NCBI GenBank assembly: GCA_021791715.1
Contig: JAJYWB010000028.1
Coordinates: 1-64,000, forward strand
DNA from: Planctomycetota bacterium
GTDB taxonomy: Bacteria; Planctomycetota; Planctomycetia; Isosphaerales; Isosphaeraceae
DNA length: 64,000 nt
Reading direction: 5' to 3'
Translations under genes and position numbers: made by a program
In this document: piece after piece, positions 26,165 to 35,536 of the stretch
How the letters are laid out: each line of letters begins with the position of its first letter
Position numbering within the stretch: the first letter of the stretch is position 1
The notes under the pieces: generated by a model
The model's input: the letters and a program-made list of their open reading frames with translations, nothing else
Told to the model about the DNA's origin: nothing
Databases searched by the model: none

Positions 26165-26896
26165 TTATTCGTACATGGAAGGTCTCGGTTCGCGCATTGA
26201 AACGGGGGGTTGAAGGATCTCGTGGATGATGATTTGAGATCGTACGCGATCGACCGATCCCAGCGCCTGGCGCACCGAATTGGCGATCGGGTTGAACGCG
26301 ATCGACGATCGCGGGCTCATTTCGATCAAGCCCGTGGTGAACGACGAGATTCCACCGACCTGACCCGAAGCGAGCGCCGAGGAGTCGTTGACGGTTTGCC
26401 GGCCCGATTTCATCGGCGAGGGGCGCGTGTCGCCGACTCCAGGGAGGGGCAGGGCGATCGACTCGCCGCGTCGACCGCGTGAAGCGGGCTGTTTTTGTTG
26501 CGGCGATCGGCGTTTGAGATTCGCCTGCGGAACGGGTTGCTGGGGTTTGCGCAATCCGGGCGTAAGCGAAGGCGTGGGGGCGAGCGAGCCTCGTTTCTCA
26601 TCGGAGATCAGGATGATGTCGTCGTCGCGTTCGTAACGCCCCGCGCCCGCGCGAGAAACTGGAGGTTTGGCGGTGCGCTGGGGAGCGGCGGTATTCGACC
26701 AGCGCACGGGGGGTTCTTTTGAAATCGTGTTGAAATCGCCCGGGCGACCCCCTCCGCCGGGCCGAGGTCCGGGAGGGGGGTAAGGTCGCGCGGGTCCGCG
26801 GGCCCGCGCCGGGTCCTCGCGATTGAAGAGCGAGGTGACCGCCCAGATCGTCACCACCCCCAGAAACACGAACACCTTGATCAATTCGGGTCCCAT
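26165..26896 (-). CDS. Membrane-anchored Pro/Gly-rich protein of floA operon
   Basis: A 243-residue protein starting MGPELIKVFVFLGVVTIWAV: a single N-terminal transmembrane helix followed by a Pro/Arg/Gly-rich, mostly disordered cytoplasmic or periplasmic region (PYPPPGPRPGGGG). A short ordered C-terminus contains RQALGSVDRVRSQIIIHEIL. It follows floA by 68 bp on the same strand, so it is probably part of the flotillin microdomain operon. The C-terminal helix could be the partner-binding element. No known domain is recognised. Confidence 0.7.
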   Translation of the reverse strand: MGPELIKVFVFLGVVTIWAVTSLFNREDPARARGPARPYPPPGPRPGGGGRPGDFNTISKEPPVRWSNTAAPQRTAKPPVSRAGAGRYERDDDIILISDEKRGSLAPTPSLTPGLRKPQQPVPQANLKRRSPQQKQPASRGRRGESIALPLPGVGDTRPSPMKSGRQTVNDSSALASGQVGGISSFTTGLIEMSPRSSIAFNPIANSVRQALGSVDRVRSQIIIHEILQPPVSMREPRPSMYE

Positions 26897-26964
26897 AAAC
26901 AATTATATCCTTGAATCAAGAGTATTCAGGTATCTAAAAGACGGTATCGATCGACCGGTAATTC

Positions 26965-28032
26965 TCAGCCGTTCTGGCTGTCGCGAACCGAGTTCGAGGC
27001 GCCGCCGACCGACGCGATCGCGGTTCTCATATCGGTATCGGCCTGCACGTTACGGAGGTTGTAATAATCGCGCACGCCGATGTTTCCTTTACGGAACGCC
27101 TCGGCGATCGCCGCGGGGACCTCGGCCTCGGCGGCGACGAGTTTGGCGCGATTTTCTTGAACGAGGGCGACGTTTTCTTGTTCGGCGGCGACGGCGATCG
27201 CTCGTCGTTCCTCGGCCATCGCCCGAGCCACCCTCATATCGGCCTCGGCCTGCGCCGCCTGCAGATTGGCGCCGATGTTGTCTCCCACGTCGACGTCGGC
27301 GATATCGATCGACAAAATCTCGAACGCCGATCCCGCGTCGAGCCCCTTTTCGAGCACGCGCTTCGAGATCGTATCGGGATTTTCCAACACAAGTTTATGT
27401 GTGTTCGCCGATCCGATCGTGGTGACGATCCCCTCCCCCACGCGGGCGATGATCGTCTCCTCGGTGGCGCCGCCGACGAGCCGATCGATGTTGGTGCGCA
27501 CGGTCACCCGCGCCTTGACCTTGAGCTGAATGCCGTCTTTGGCGACCGCGTCGATCGTTTGCCGTCCCTTGGTGGGATCGGGGCAATCGATCACCTTGGG
27601 ATTGACGCTCGTCTGAACAGCGTCGAGCACGTTGCGGCCGGCGAGGTCGATCGCCGAGGCGCGCTTGTAAGAAAGCGGGATATCGGCGCGATTCGCCGCG
27701 ATCAGCGCGCGGATCACGTTGGGAACGTTCCCCCCCGCGAGGTAATGCGCCTCGAGATTACGCGTCGATATCCCGTCCTTCTCGGTGAGACCCGCCTGGA
27801 TCGCCATGATCTTCGACCGCACGATAATCTGCGGATTCACCTTGCGGAACGTCATCCCGATCAATTCGAGCATCCCCACGTTGGCGTGCGTCGTCTTCGC
27901 TTGAATCCATAAGTTAAAATACTTAGCAAATAGAATAAAAGCGAGGAGCGCGAGCAGCCCGAGGAACAGAATGAGCAAAAAAATGCCCATTTGAACACCC
28001 GATATCGCCTGGGCGAACGGAGCTTGGTTCAT
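26965..28032 (-). CDS. floA: Flotillin-like protein FloA (SPFH domain)
   Basis: A 355-residue protein. An N-terminal hairpin or single membrane helix ([19 protein letters not shown]) is followed by an SPFH domain ([19 protein letters not shown], then [11 protein letters not shown] and [18 protein letters not shown]) and a coiled coil rich in Ala-Glu repeats ([21 protein letters not shown]). This matches bacterial FloA/YqfA, which scaffolds functional membrane microdomains and is typically paired with an NfeD protein, as it is here. The ATG at 28032 has an AGGAG about 9 nt upstream; the longer frame to 28155 is Arg-rich and untranslated. Confidence 0.93.
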   Translation of the reverse strand: MNQAPFAQAISGVQMGIFLLILFLGLLALLAFILFAKYFNLWIQAKTTHANVGMLELIGMTFRKVNPQIIVRSKIMAIQAGLTEKDGISTRNLEAHYLAGGNVPNVIRALIAANRADIPLSYKRASAIDLAGRNVLDAVQTSVNPKVIDCPDPTKGRQTIDAVAKDGIQLKVKARVTVRTNIDRLVGGATEETIIARVGEGIVTTIGSANTHKLVLENPDTISKRVLEKGLDAGSAFEILSIDIADVDVGDNIGANLQAAQAEADMRVARAMAEERRAIAVAAEQENVALVQENRAKLVAAEAEVPAAIAEAFRKGNIGVRDYYNLRNVQADTDMRTAIASVGGASNSVRDSQNG

Positions 28033-28170
28033 AAAACGACGTCTCCTAGGTAAAGTGAGGTCGGCGCGCCGGGGCGTTCCGAATGAGAGCTTGATCGCAA
28101 GGGACGAATCGCGGCGATTGTTCGCGATTTCCGCTGAAAGATCACGGAGCGACAACTTTCCAACTTATGG

Positions 28171-28686
28171 TCATTCGAGCAAATCGTCGAGCCGGCGTTC
28201 GGCGGCGGGTCGAACGACGAGTCGTCCGCCGTGAACCCGCAACGCCTCGACGAGCGACCCCGCTTCGATCAGCCCCTCCTCGGCGATCGCGTCGATCCGT
28301 TTTCCCTCGAAGTCGACCATTCCCGAGGGGCGAAGCGGAGTGAGCGACCGGCCGATCTGGCCGACGAGGTGATCGAGCCGATGATGTTCGGTCTGGAATT
28401 CGTCGTCGAAATCGGGATCGGGGGGCCTGAGGAACATCTTCTTGGCGAGCGGAGTGCGCGGCCAAAGGTGCAACGCCACCGCGATCACCATCGGCGCAAG
28501 CAAAACGAGCGCCGCCGAGAATTTCAGCCCGAGCGCCGCCGACTGCGCGAACGAGAGCCACAGGCTCACGACGATCAGCCCGAGCGCCAGCACGCCGATC
28601 AACCCCCCCGAAGGAATAAAAACTTCCACGATCAACAGCAATAGGCCGACGACCATGCAGAGGATCGGCCACGCCAAACCCGTCAT
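28171..28686 (-). CDS. nfeD: NfeD-family membrane protein
   Basis: A 171-residue protein with three or four hydrophobic helices (PILCMVVGLLLLIVEVFIPSG, LALGLIVVSLWLSFAQ, ALVLLAPMVIAVALHLW). A C-terminal OB-fold domain is marked by LVGQIGRSLTPLRPSGMVDFEGKRIDA, the NfeD signature, divided here as GQIGRSLTPLRPSG and VDFEGKRIDA. This is the short NfeD form that works with the SPFH protein encoded 138 bp downstream. No Shine-Dalgarno is obvious before the ATG at 28686. Confidence 0.9.
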   Translation of the reverse strand: MTGLAWPILCMVVGLLLLIVEVFIPSGGLIGVLALGLIVVSLWLSFAQSAALGLKFSAALVLLAPMVIAVALHLWPRTPLAKKMFLRPPDPDFDDEFQTEHHRLDHLVGQIGRSLTPLRPSGMVDFEGKRIDAIAEEGLIEAGSLVEALRVHGGRLVVRPAAERRLDDLLE

Positions 28687-29086
28687 GTGCGATTATGCTT
28701 TGGTGAATAATGCGACGATTCCCCCGCCGCTCGGATCTTCCGCGCGAACCGAAAGCCTGGGTAAGCGACGCGCGATCGGTCACGTGGGGAAATCTCAGGG
28801 AAAAACCGCCGGGCGACGGTCGACCCGCGCGGGTCGACGATTCCGAGCCCGTTTCGCATGGAATTCATTCTATCCCTTTTCAACCCCGCAAGCGAGACGG
28901 CGCCGAATCTCCAACCGACAAGCCCGAAAGCCCGCGAGCCACTCGGCGAACGATCGGACCGAGCGCCGGCGGAACGCGGTTTTCCGCCGAAAAACGGCGG
29001 TCGACGCCGTGAGCGCCCACGGGCCTGGACCGCGAGCGTTCCGACGCGCCGAACTTCACGTTCTAATATTAATAAGTAACGCTATG
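28687..29086. other. 400-bp intergenic region with a perfect 20-bp palindrome
   Basis: GTCGACCCGC followed by its reverse complement GCGGGTCGAC forms a perfect palindrome at 28819-28838, upstream of nfeD. A second short hairpin (CCGCCG, five A, CGGCGG) lies at 28984-29000. Open frames here are Arg/Pro-rich and look non-coding. The palindrome could be an operator for the nfeD-floA operon; nothing else is recognised. Confidence 0.45.
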
Positions 29087-30463
29087 TTAATGGGGAGAGA
29101 GCGATCGCGCGGGGGGATTGGCGAACGCCGCGACGACCTCGGGGAAGGCGCCGAGGTGGAGGTGAAGCATCCCCCCCACCGCGTTCTTGCGGTAAAAGAC
29201 GTCTCCCTCGACGGTGAGCGTCCCCGCGAAGGCGGGGTCGTCGTCGGGCTCGGGGAACGGTATATGCTTCCATCGTTGCGATTTATAGCCCCTCATCCCC
29301 ATCCCTTTGGGACCCAGCAGCCAGCCGTCGCGGGTCGTCGTGCGCTCGACGGGAATCGGCGGTCCAGGATCCTTGCGAAGGTCGGCGGTGAACGGAAAAA
29401 TACCCACGCCCGGATATTCCTTGCCGTTCACCTTCATGATCCGGCTTAAATAAGCGGTCCCGCCCCCCTCGCTGTAAAGCTTGCGCCCTTTACAAACGTG
29501 CAACCGCAACGCGTTCATCAAGCTATGGTTGCTTGTGATTGCATCGATATGATGATCGGGGACGCCGCAGCCGATCATGATTAAATCAACATTCTTTGGG
29601 ATGTCTTCGTCTCTTAGCGGAGAGAACGGGATCATTTCGGCGCCGAGGATCTCGAGCATCTCGAGCGTATCGGGGAAATAGCCGCCGAAGACTTCGTCTT
29701 GCGCGTAGCCGAGCTTGAACGGCCGAAAGATCGGCAGCAATTGGCTTTCGGAGAGCGAACAATCGGGAAACGGCCGGCTTTCCGCCAGATTGTTGATCGT
29801 TTCCCAATCGGCGAAGCGGTTGAAGCTGGAACCGAGAACCTCGAACCATTCGGGGGGCATCGGCTGATCGACGGGAGCGTCTCGAATCGCGGTGCGGAGT
29901 TGCGGCATCACGTCGACCGCTCCGATCACCGGCTTTTTGAGCACGCTTTCGACGAACCGGCGGATCGAATCGTATCGCGAACGATCGACGACTCCGTCGA
30001 TCAGGATCGCGTCGACCTGGGGATGAAGCTTGGGAAAATGAACGTCGTCCTCACGTGAGATATCGACGACCGCCACGCAAGGGAGATCGAGCGCCGCGGC
30101 GATCGGAGCGAGCCCGCCGGGGCGATCGTACCCCTCGTAGCGGTTCGCCATCCGCGATCCCCATTCAACCTTATGGCCGACGTCTTCAAGCGTTCCTTCG
30201 ACAATCCCGAAATCGGCGTGGAGCGCGCCCCGAACGTAAACCTCGCGAATCGTCTGTCGAGGCATCAACCACGCGTCGAGATGGCGCCCGGGAAGACCCG
30301 TCACCTGGCCGACGATCCCCGAGGCGGTTAGGCACGCCCGCGATCGAAAATGCTGAACAGTGGTTCCACGCGATTTGAGCGCCGCCATCATCGCCAAGCT
30401 CGCGATCGCGGGCTCGGAACAGTTCGATGGGGTCGCCAGGGCTAGTCGCGGTCGAAATTGCAT
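29087..30463 (-). CDS. CobB/CbiA-like protein lacking P-loop and amidotransferase cysteine
   Basis: A 458-residue protein with the overall plan of cobyrinate a,c-diamide synthase: an N-terminal nucleotide-binding half and a C-terminal class I glutamine amidotransferase-like half. The start PRLALATPSNCSEPAIASL aligns with the family's Pro-Arg-Leu-Val-Ile-Ala-Gly and P-loop, but the Gly-x-Gly-Lys-Thr/Ser core is absent. The segment KLYSEGGGTAYLS aligns with the family's Tyr-Ala-Glu-Cys-Gly-Gly; the nucleophile cysteine is replaced by Gly333. Either the enzyme has been repurposed (binding or an unknown ATP-independent reaction) or I have misjudged the family. No other cobalamin genes are in the window. 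Confidence 0.65.
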   Translation of the reverse strand: MQFRPRLALATPSNCSEPAIASLAMMAALKSRGTTVQHFRSRACLTASGIVGQVTGLPGRHLDAWLMPRQTIREVYVRGALHADFGIVEGTLEDVGHKVEWGSRMANRYEGYDRPGGLAPIAAALDLPCVAVVDISREDDVHFPKLHPQVDAILIDGVVDRSRYDSIRRFVESVLKKPVIGAVDVMPQLRTAIRDAPVDQPMPPEWFEVLGSSFNRFADWETINNLAESRPFPDCSLSESQLLPIFRPFKLGYAQDEVFGGYFPDTLEMLEILGAEMIPFSPLRDEDIPKNVDLIMIGCGVPDHHIDAITSNHSLMNALRLHVCKGRKLYSEGGGTAYLSRIMKVNGKEYPGVGIFPFTADLRKDPGPPIPVERTTTRDGWLLGPKGMGMRGYKSQRWKHIPFPEPDDDPAFAGTLTVEGDVFYRKNAVGGMLHLHLGAFPEVVAAFANPPARSLSPH

Positions 30464-30762
30464 GCCGATACCGTCGCTCTTGTCGATTGATCGTCGAAAT
30501 CCGCCGCGACATAACGCTCGAAAGTATGACGATTGTTAGACTTTCGCGGCCGATTTCCATCGGTTTTCCGTACCGCCGACATTCAATAATAGAACCGACG
30601 ACGCTCGGGTCAAGGGGATCGACCGCGGCCGACCTCGTCGCGCGGCGCCGATTCGCCTTGCCGCGCTCGGCGTCATGGGCTAGTTTGCCGGCCGGGCGCA
30701 ATTCGAATTCGGCGTTTCGACGAAACCCCCCGCGAACCGTCGCGCGGACAGGAAACGATTCA

Positions 30763-32643
30763 ATGCGATCACGGATGATCATTATCGGACTTGTTTTCAT
30801 CGCGTTCGAGCCCGCGCGGGGCGACGACGACCGACCGTCTCCCGCGGTCCCAAACGTCGCCGCGGGACGATCGATCCCCCGCGCTTCGGGTGTGAAACCG
30901 AACCCCGCTTCCGTCAGGTCGCAGCGACCGTCTCCTATCGATATTTCAACATCCATGCCGAATTCGGAAACGACAGATCGCGAAGCCGAACAGGCTCGCG
31001 TCGCGGCTTTGGGGGCGATCGACCGGCTGAAGGAGGCCGCGGCGAAGCAGTCGGGCGATCCCAAAGCCGATCCGTCGGGGATGACGAGCAAGTTCGTCGA
31101 CGTTTTGCAAAAACGGGTCGAATTGATCGATAAATGGAGGAAACAGCGCGACGCGAGGCTCGCGGCGCTTCATCCCCAGGTCGATCCTAAAACCCAGGCC
31201 GAGGAGCAAAAGAAAGAGCTGGCGCGGCTCGAGGCGAAGCTCAAACGAGCCGAGGCCGATCTCACGACGCTCCTTCCCGAAGTTTTCCAGGTGAATTCGG
31301 CGACGATCGACGACGCTCTCCTCGAGAAAATGAAAGAAGCGCTCGACTCGGCGCGCAACGATCTTGACGAACGTAAGACCGCGGACAAGGCGCTCGACGA
31401 CGATTTTGATAAGACGAAAAGAGACGTCGAGGCGCTTAAGGCCGAGCGGATCAAGGCGCAACGAACGCTCGAGAGCCTCGAGGCGCAAATGGGCGACAAG
31501 CAGGCCGCGGTCGCCGCCGCGGCGCGGGCCGACGACGTCGCGCTGGCGAAACAAAAACTGATCAATTATCAATGGGAATTGAGGATCGCGCGCGAGCGTC
31601 CCGCGGCGATCGAGGCGCGGGCGGCGCTCGGGACCGAACTCGGTTGCGCGTTCGAGGTTCAGGCGAAGGTTCTCGACGTTCAGATCGAACTCGCGACAAA
31701 AACGGTTGAACAAATGAATAAGCGGTACAAATCGTTGCTCGATCGTCGTCGGGCAGATCTTCAGGCCGCGGCGGTTCGAGCCGAGCGGAGCGCCGAGAAA
31801 TCGAAGGATCCGATCGAAAGGCACCGCGCCAAGCGGTCGGTCGAGCTGTTCGAGCTCGAGCAGCAAATCTTGATCGACGAACAGCGAGCCGCGACGAACG
31901 TTTATCTTTCTCCGCAAGAGCTGACGGTGCTCGCCGACCGCGCCGAGGCCGATCTTGAGCACTTAAAAAAATTGGCGAACGAGGTCGAGCGCGACGCTCA
32001 CATCGCGGCGCGATTGAATCATGAATTCCGTCGGATGGGATCGAACCGCTCCGCGCGGGTTCGCGACGATCTGGCGCGGGCCTCGTTCCAACTCAATTAT
32101 CTTGAGAACGAGCTGACCGAGGTCGAACGGACGTTGCTCGACGACGCGCGCGAGGATCGTTTCGAGCTCGAGGCGCTTTTATCGGCGATTCCCGAATCGC
32201 GTCGCAAGGCGGCCCGAGCCGTCGTCGATTCGATCGAGGCCGAGCGGCGGGGCCTGCTCGATCGTCGTCGTCGAGTGCTTGAAAATATGGTTGAACGAGC
32301 CGAATCGGCTCATAAACAAATCGTTCGTCGATTGCGCGCGATCGACGAGAAGTATACGTTCCTCCAGAGTCGCGTTTTTTGGATCCGCGACGCCGAACCG
32401 CTCGGCGCCGAATCGATCGAACCGCTCCGGCGCGAACTCGTCCGGGTCGTCGGCGCGGTCGACGGGATCTTCGACGACGTCGTCGATCGCTCGATGTGGC
32501 GGAGGACATCGAGCGAATTCGTCGCCGCGGTCGCGCTCGCGATCGTCGTTCCCGCGGCTTCGCTCCTTCTCGGCGTCGCTCTGAGACGGCGTCTCGAGCG
32601 GAGCGAGCCGGTCCGCGTCGTCGTCGCGCCGCCGAATTCATAA
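30763..32643 (+). CDS. Periplasmic coiled-coil part of a divided MscK-like mechanosensitive channel
   Basis: A 626-residue exported protein with signal peptide MRSRMIIIGLVFIAFEPARG and a long Ala/Glu/Lys/Arg coiled coil (about 95-540). A region then follows that closely resembles the end of the periplasmic domain of MscK/YjeP-type channels (FLQSRVFWIRDAEPLG), and one transmembrane helix (SEFVAAVALAIVVPAASLLL) ends near the stop. The ATG at 30763 has AGGAA about 8 nt upstream; upstream codons back to 30427 overlap the divergent CbiA-like gene and are not used. The next gene, 37 bp away in another frame, supplies the remaining membrane helices and the channel. Confidence 0.75.
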   Translation: MRSRMIIIGLVFIAFEPARGDDDRPSPAVPNVAAGRSIPRASGVKPNPASVRSQRPSPIDISTSMPNSETTDREAEQARVAALGAIDRLKEAAAKQSGDPKADPSGMTSKFVDVLQKRVELIDKWRKQRDARLAALHPQVDPKTQAEEQKKELARLEAKLKRAEADLTTLLPEVFQVNSATIDDALLEKMKEALDSARNDLDERKTADKALDDDFDKTKRDVEALKAERIKAQRTLESLEAQMGDKQAAVAAAARADDVALAKQKLINYQWELRIARERPAAIEARAALGTELGCAFEVQAKVLDVQIELATKTVEQMNKRYKSLLDRRRADLQAAAVRAERSAEKSKDPIERHRAKRSVELFELEQQILIDEQRAATNVYLSPQELTVLADRAEADLEHLKKLANEVERDAHIAARLNHEFRRMGSNRSARVRDDLARASFQLNYLENELTEVERTLLDDAREDRFELEALLSAIPESRRKAARAVVDSIEAERRGLLDRRRRVLENMVERAESAHKQIVRRLRAIDEKYTFLQSRVFWIRDAEPLGAESIEPLRRELVRVVGAVDGIFDDVVDRSMWRRTSSEFVAAVALAIVVPAASLLLGVALRRRLERSEPVRVVVAPPNS

Positions 32644-32680
32644 CAATATCAACTATACATATTCATTCAGGAAAATCGAC

Positions 32681-34507
32681 ATGCGAACGTTCAGGCGATT
32701 TCTTATGGAGGTCGGGATCGCGGCGCCGCTCGCGACGTTTTTTTTCCTGTCGGCTTACGCGTGTCGATCGTCTCCTTTACCTCGATCGCTCTCCTCGCCG
32801 CTCGAATTCACGCTTCAGGCGTGCGGCGCGCTCGCCGCGGTCGATCGGCTCGCGGCGCGGCTCTTGCGTCGCGGCGGTTGGGCCGAGGAGGCGATGCGGC
32901 TGCCGTCCGACATGACTCGTCAATTGAATCGCGCGATCTTGATCGTCGTTTTGGCCGCCGCGGTTTTTCTTATTCCTGAACAATTATTACATCGTGGATT
33001 AATTGCGCCCGACGGTCGTCCCGTTCCCGCCGGCCGGCTGACGCGGCTTTTTTCGATCGGGTTCGAGATAACCGCCGCGGTCGTCGCGATCGGCTTGGCG
33101 CGGAGGCGGTCCCCCCTCCTCGCGTGGCTGGCGCGGGTTCCTTCGGTTTGGTCTTTGCCGGGCAAAAATCAACGCGCAACGATGTTTTTCGCGATCGTCG
33201 GATCGGCGACGATCATCGTCCTCGACGTTCGCGGTTACTGCTTCACGGCGCGGCGGTTGAGCTTCGCCGTTTTGCAATCGTCGGCGATCGTCCTCGGCTG
33301 CGCCTTGATTCATTGGATCATTATAAGAACGATCGACAAGCATTCGTGGCGCTGGGTGCGGAAAAAATCGGGTTACGGCGACGCCGCCGAGGTCGAATCG
33401 CTCAATCGGCCCGAGGAACTCGCCGCCAAACTGCGCGGGCTGACGGGGGTGATCGTTCCGTTGATCGGGCTCGCGCTCGCCGCGTCGGTTTGGGATCTCG
33501 ATCTCGCGCTCTTTCATACGCTCGGCGGAATTCGCGTTTGGCCCGTCGGCGGCGACGATTGGGTGACCGTCGCCGATTTATTCCAGGGAGTCGTCATCGC
33601 GTTCGTCACGGCGGGTGTGTTACGTTATATGAGCACGTTCTTCGCCGTGGTGATCTTCCCGCGGATGCGCGACGATCCCGGAGTGCAGTTCGCGGCGCTC
33701 ACGCTTTGTCGTTACGCGGTTTTGTGTTTGGGGACGATCGCGGCGCTCTCGTCGATTCGGCTCGGTTTCGAGAAGATCGGCGTCGTCGTCGCGGCGCTCG
33801 GGGTCGGGCTCGGCTTCGGCCTTCAAGAGATCGTCTCGAACTTCATTTGCGGACTGATTTTGTTGCTCGAGCGGCCGATCCGCGTCGGCGACGTCGTCAC
33901 CGTGGCGGGGATGACGGGCAAAATTGATCGCATCAACATTCGAGCTACAACATTGATCAACGCCGATAATCATAGCCTGATCGTTCCCAACAAAGAGTTC
34001 GTGACCGGGAGCCTGACGAACTGGACGCATAAAGATAAGGTGGTTCGGGTGTTGCTCAACGTGGGGGCGGCGTACGGCGCCGATCCCGACCGAATTTCGG
34101 GGATTTTGCTCGATCTCGCAGCCGCCGATCCCGACGTGCTTAAGAATCCCGCGCCCTCTTCGTTCCTCGAATCGCTCGGCGATTCGGCGCTCAATTTTTC
34201 GCTCTGCGTTCACGTCCCCGATCCGGGACTCGCTTCGCGGGTTCGGCATCGCCTTTACGGAGCGATTCAGCGCGGCCTCGACGAGGCGGGCGTCGCGATC
34301 CCCTACCCGACGCGTGAGCTTTTGATTAAATCGGTTCCTCAAGATTTATTGATCGCCGAACCCGCTCGCCGTTCGGGATCGCGGGTCGATCCCGCCGAAC
34401 AAGGCGTTCCCGCCCCCAAATTCGCGCGTTCGCTCCGCGAGCCCGCCGACGGTGGAGATCCTCCGAGCCTGGCCGAGCTTGAGCATAATTTGAACATTGA
34501 CGAATGA
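32681..34507 (+). CDS. MscS-family mechanosensitive channel, membrane part
   Basis: A 608-residue protein with about eight hydrophobic helices, then the MscS pore and beta domain. VVVAALGVGLGFGLQEIVSNF is the Gly/Ala-rich pore helix TM3, followed by LLERPIRVGDVVTV and GKIDRINIRATTL, the MscS beta-domain signature. IVPNKEFVTGSLTNWT and a C-terminal alpha/beta region follow. The first helices match the part of MscK/YjeP-type proteins that lies between the coiled coil and the channel. Together with the gene at 30763 this makes one complete large channel in two polypeptides. A Shine-Dalgarno AGGA precedes the ATG at 32681. Confidence 0.9.
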   Translation: MRTFRRFLMEVGIAAPLATFFFLSAYACRSSPLPRSLSSPLEFTLQACGALAAVDRLAARLLRRGGWAEEAMRLPSDMTRQLNRAILIVVLAAAVFLIPEQLLHRGLIAPDGRPVPAGRLTRLFSIGFEITAAVVAIGLARRRSPLLAWLARVPSVWSLPGKNQRATMFFAIVGSATIIVLDVRGYCFTARRLSFAVLQSSAIVLGCALIHWIIIRTIDKHSWRWVRKKSGYGDAAEVESLNRPEELAAKLRGLTGVIVPLIGLALAASVWDLDLALFHTLGGIRVWPVGGDDWVTVADLFQGVVIAFVTAGVLRYMSTFFAVVIFPRMRDDPGVQFAALTLCRYAVLCLGTIAALSSIRLGFEKIGVVVAALGVGLGFGLQEIVSNFICGLILLLERPIRVGDVVTVAGMTGKIDRINIRATTLINADNHSLIVPNKEFVTGSLTNWTHKDKVVRVLLNVGAAYGADPDRISGILLDLAAADPDVLKNPAPSSFLESLGDSALNFSLCVHVPDPGLASRVRHRLYGAIQRGLDEAGVAIPYPTRELLIKSVPQDLLIAEPARRSGSRVDPAEQGVPAPKFARSLREPADGGDPPSLAELEHNLNIDE

Positions 34508-34535
34508 ACAATGATATTTGAAACGGAGGCGAGCC

Positions 34536-35522
34536 GTGAAAAAGCGACGCGTCGCGGTTCTTGATTATTCGGTTTATCTGATCGTTCGATTGATCGTTTG
34601 CCTGATGCAGGCGCTTTCGATCGAGCGGTCGTACGCGCTCGCCCGCGTTTTGGCGCGGATCGCTTATCGGCTCGACGCGCGACATCGCAAGGTCGCCGAT
34701 CAAAATCTGATTCTCGCTTACGGCGCCGAACTCGACGCCGCGGGCCGAGATCGGATTATTAAAGGCGTGTACGAGCATTTTTTTATGGTATTGATGGAGA
34801 TCCTCCACATTCCGCGCAAGCTTAGGCCCACAACCTGGCGCAAGTATGTGACTCTGGTGAATTACGAGCCCGTGCTCAACGGATTGCTGGACGGCGGGCC
34901 GATGATCATGCTGACGGGGCATTTCGGCAATTGGGAAATGGCGGGATATTTGTTCGGCGCGTTCGGTTTTCCGACCGATTCGGTCGCTCGGGCGCTCGAT
35001 AACCCGTATCTCGATCGTTTCCTCCGGTCGTTCCGCGAACGGACGGGGCAACGATTGATCCCCAAAAAAGGGGGATATGACGACATGCTGCGGGTTTTGC
35101 GCGAAGGGGGCGTGCTGTCGTTTCTGGCGGATCAAGACGCGGGTCAAAACGGGATGTACGTCGATTTTTTCGGCAGACCGGCGTCGACGCATAAGGCGAT
35201 CGCGCTTCTGGCGATCGAGCACGAGGCGCCGATCGTCGTCGGCTACGCTCGGCGAGTCGGCGATCGCTTTCATTACGAGGTCGGCTGCGAGCTTGTCGCT
35301 CGTCCCGACGAACTGACCGGGACGGCCGCCGACGCGCAATTGCTCACGCAACGCTTCACGTCGGCGATCGAACGGATCGTCCGCCGCGATCCCGAACAGT
35401 ATTTATGGCTGCACCGCCGCTGGAAACATCAACCCAAGCCCAAGAAACCGCGCGCCGTCGCGCCGCATCCCTCACACGTTAAAGAGTCGACAATCGCTCA
35501 AGAATCGTCGTTCGCACGCTGA
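34536..35522 (+). CDS. Lysophospholipid acyltransferase of the LpxL/HtrB family
   Basis: A 328-residue protein of the LpxL/HtrB/MsbB acyltransferase family. It has an N-terminal membrane helix (VYLIVRLIVCLMQAL), catalytic motif GHFGNWE (His-x4-Glu) and later landmarks FLADQDAGQNGMYVDFFG and EQYLWLHRRWKHQP. Such enzymes add secondary acyl chains to lipid A or related lipids at the inner membrane. The GTG at 34536 is the start because CGGAGGCG lies 6-9 nt upstream; a TTG at 34518 is inside that ribosome site. It follows the MscS gene by 28 bp and may be co-transcribed. Confidence 0.88.
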   Translation: MKKRRVAVLDYSVYLIVRLIVCLMQALSIERSYALARVLARIAYRLDARHRKVADQNLILAYGAELDAAGRDRIIKGVYEHFFMVLMEILHIPRKLRPTTWRKYVTLVNYEPVLNGLLDGGPMIMLTGHFGNWEMAGYLFGAFGFPTDSVARALDNPYLDRFLRSFRERTGQRLIPKKGGYDDMLRVLREGGVLSFLADQDAGQNGMYVDFFGRPASTHKAIALLAIEHEAPIVVGYARRVGDRFHYEVGCELVARPDELTGTAADAQLLTQRFTSAIERIVRRDPEQYLWLHRRWKHQPKPKKPRAVAPHPSHVKESTIAQESSFAR

Positions 35523-35536
35523 GAGAGCACAAAGAA

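Noticed and set aside
28710-29012. 100-codon plus-strand frame upstream of nfeD
   Set aside because: Arg/Pro/Ser-rich with no ribosome site and spanning a perfect palindrome; looks non-coding.
30427-30762. N-terminal extension of the coiled-coil channel gene
   Set aside because: It overlaps the 5' end of the divergent CbiA-like gene, lacks a signal peptide and ribosome site, and a good start exists at 30763.
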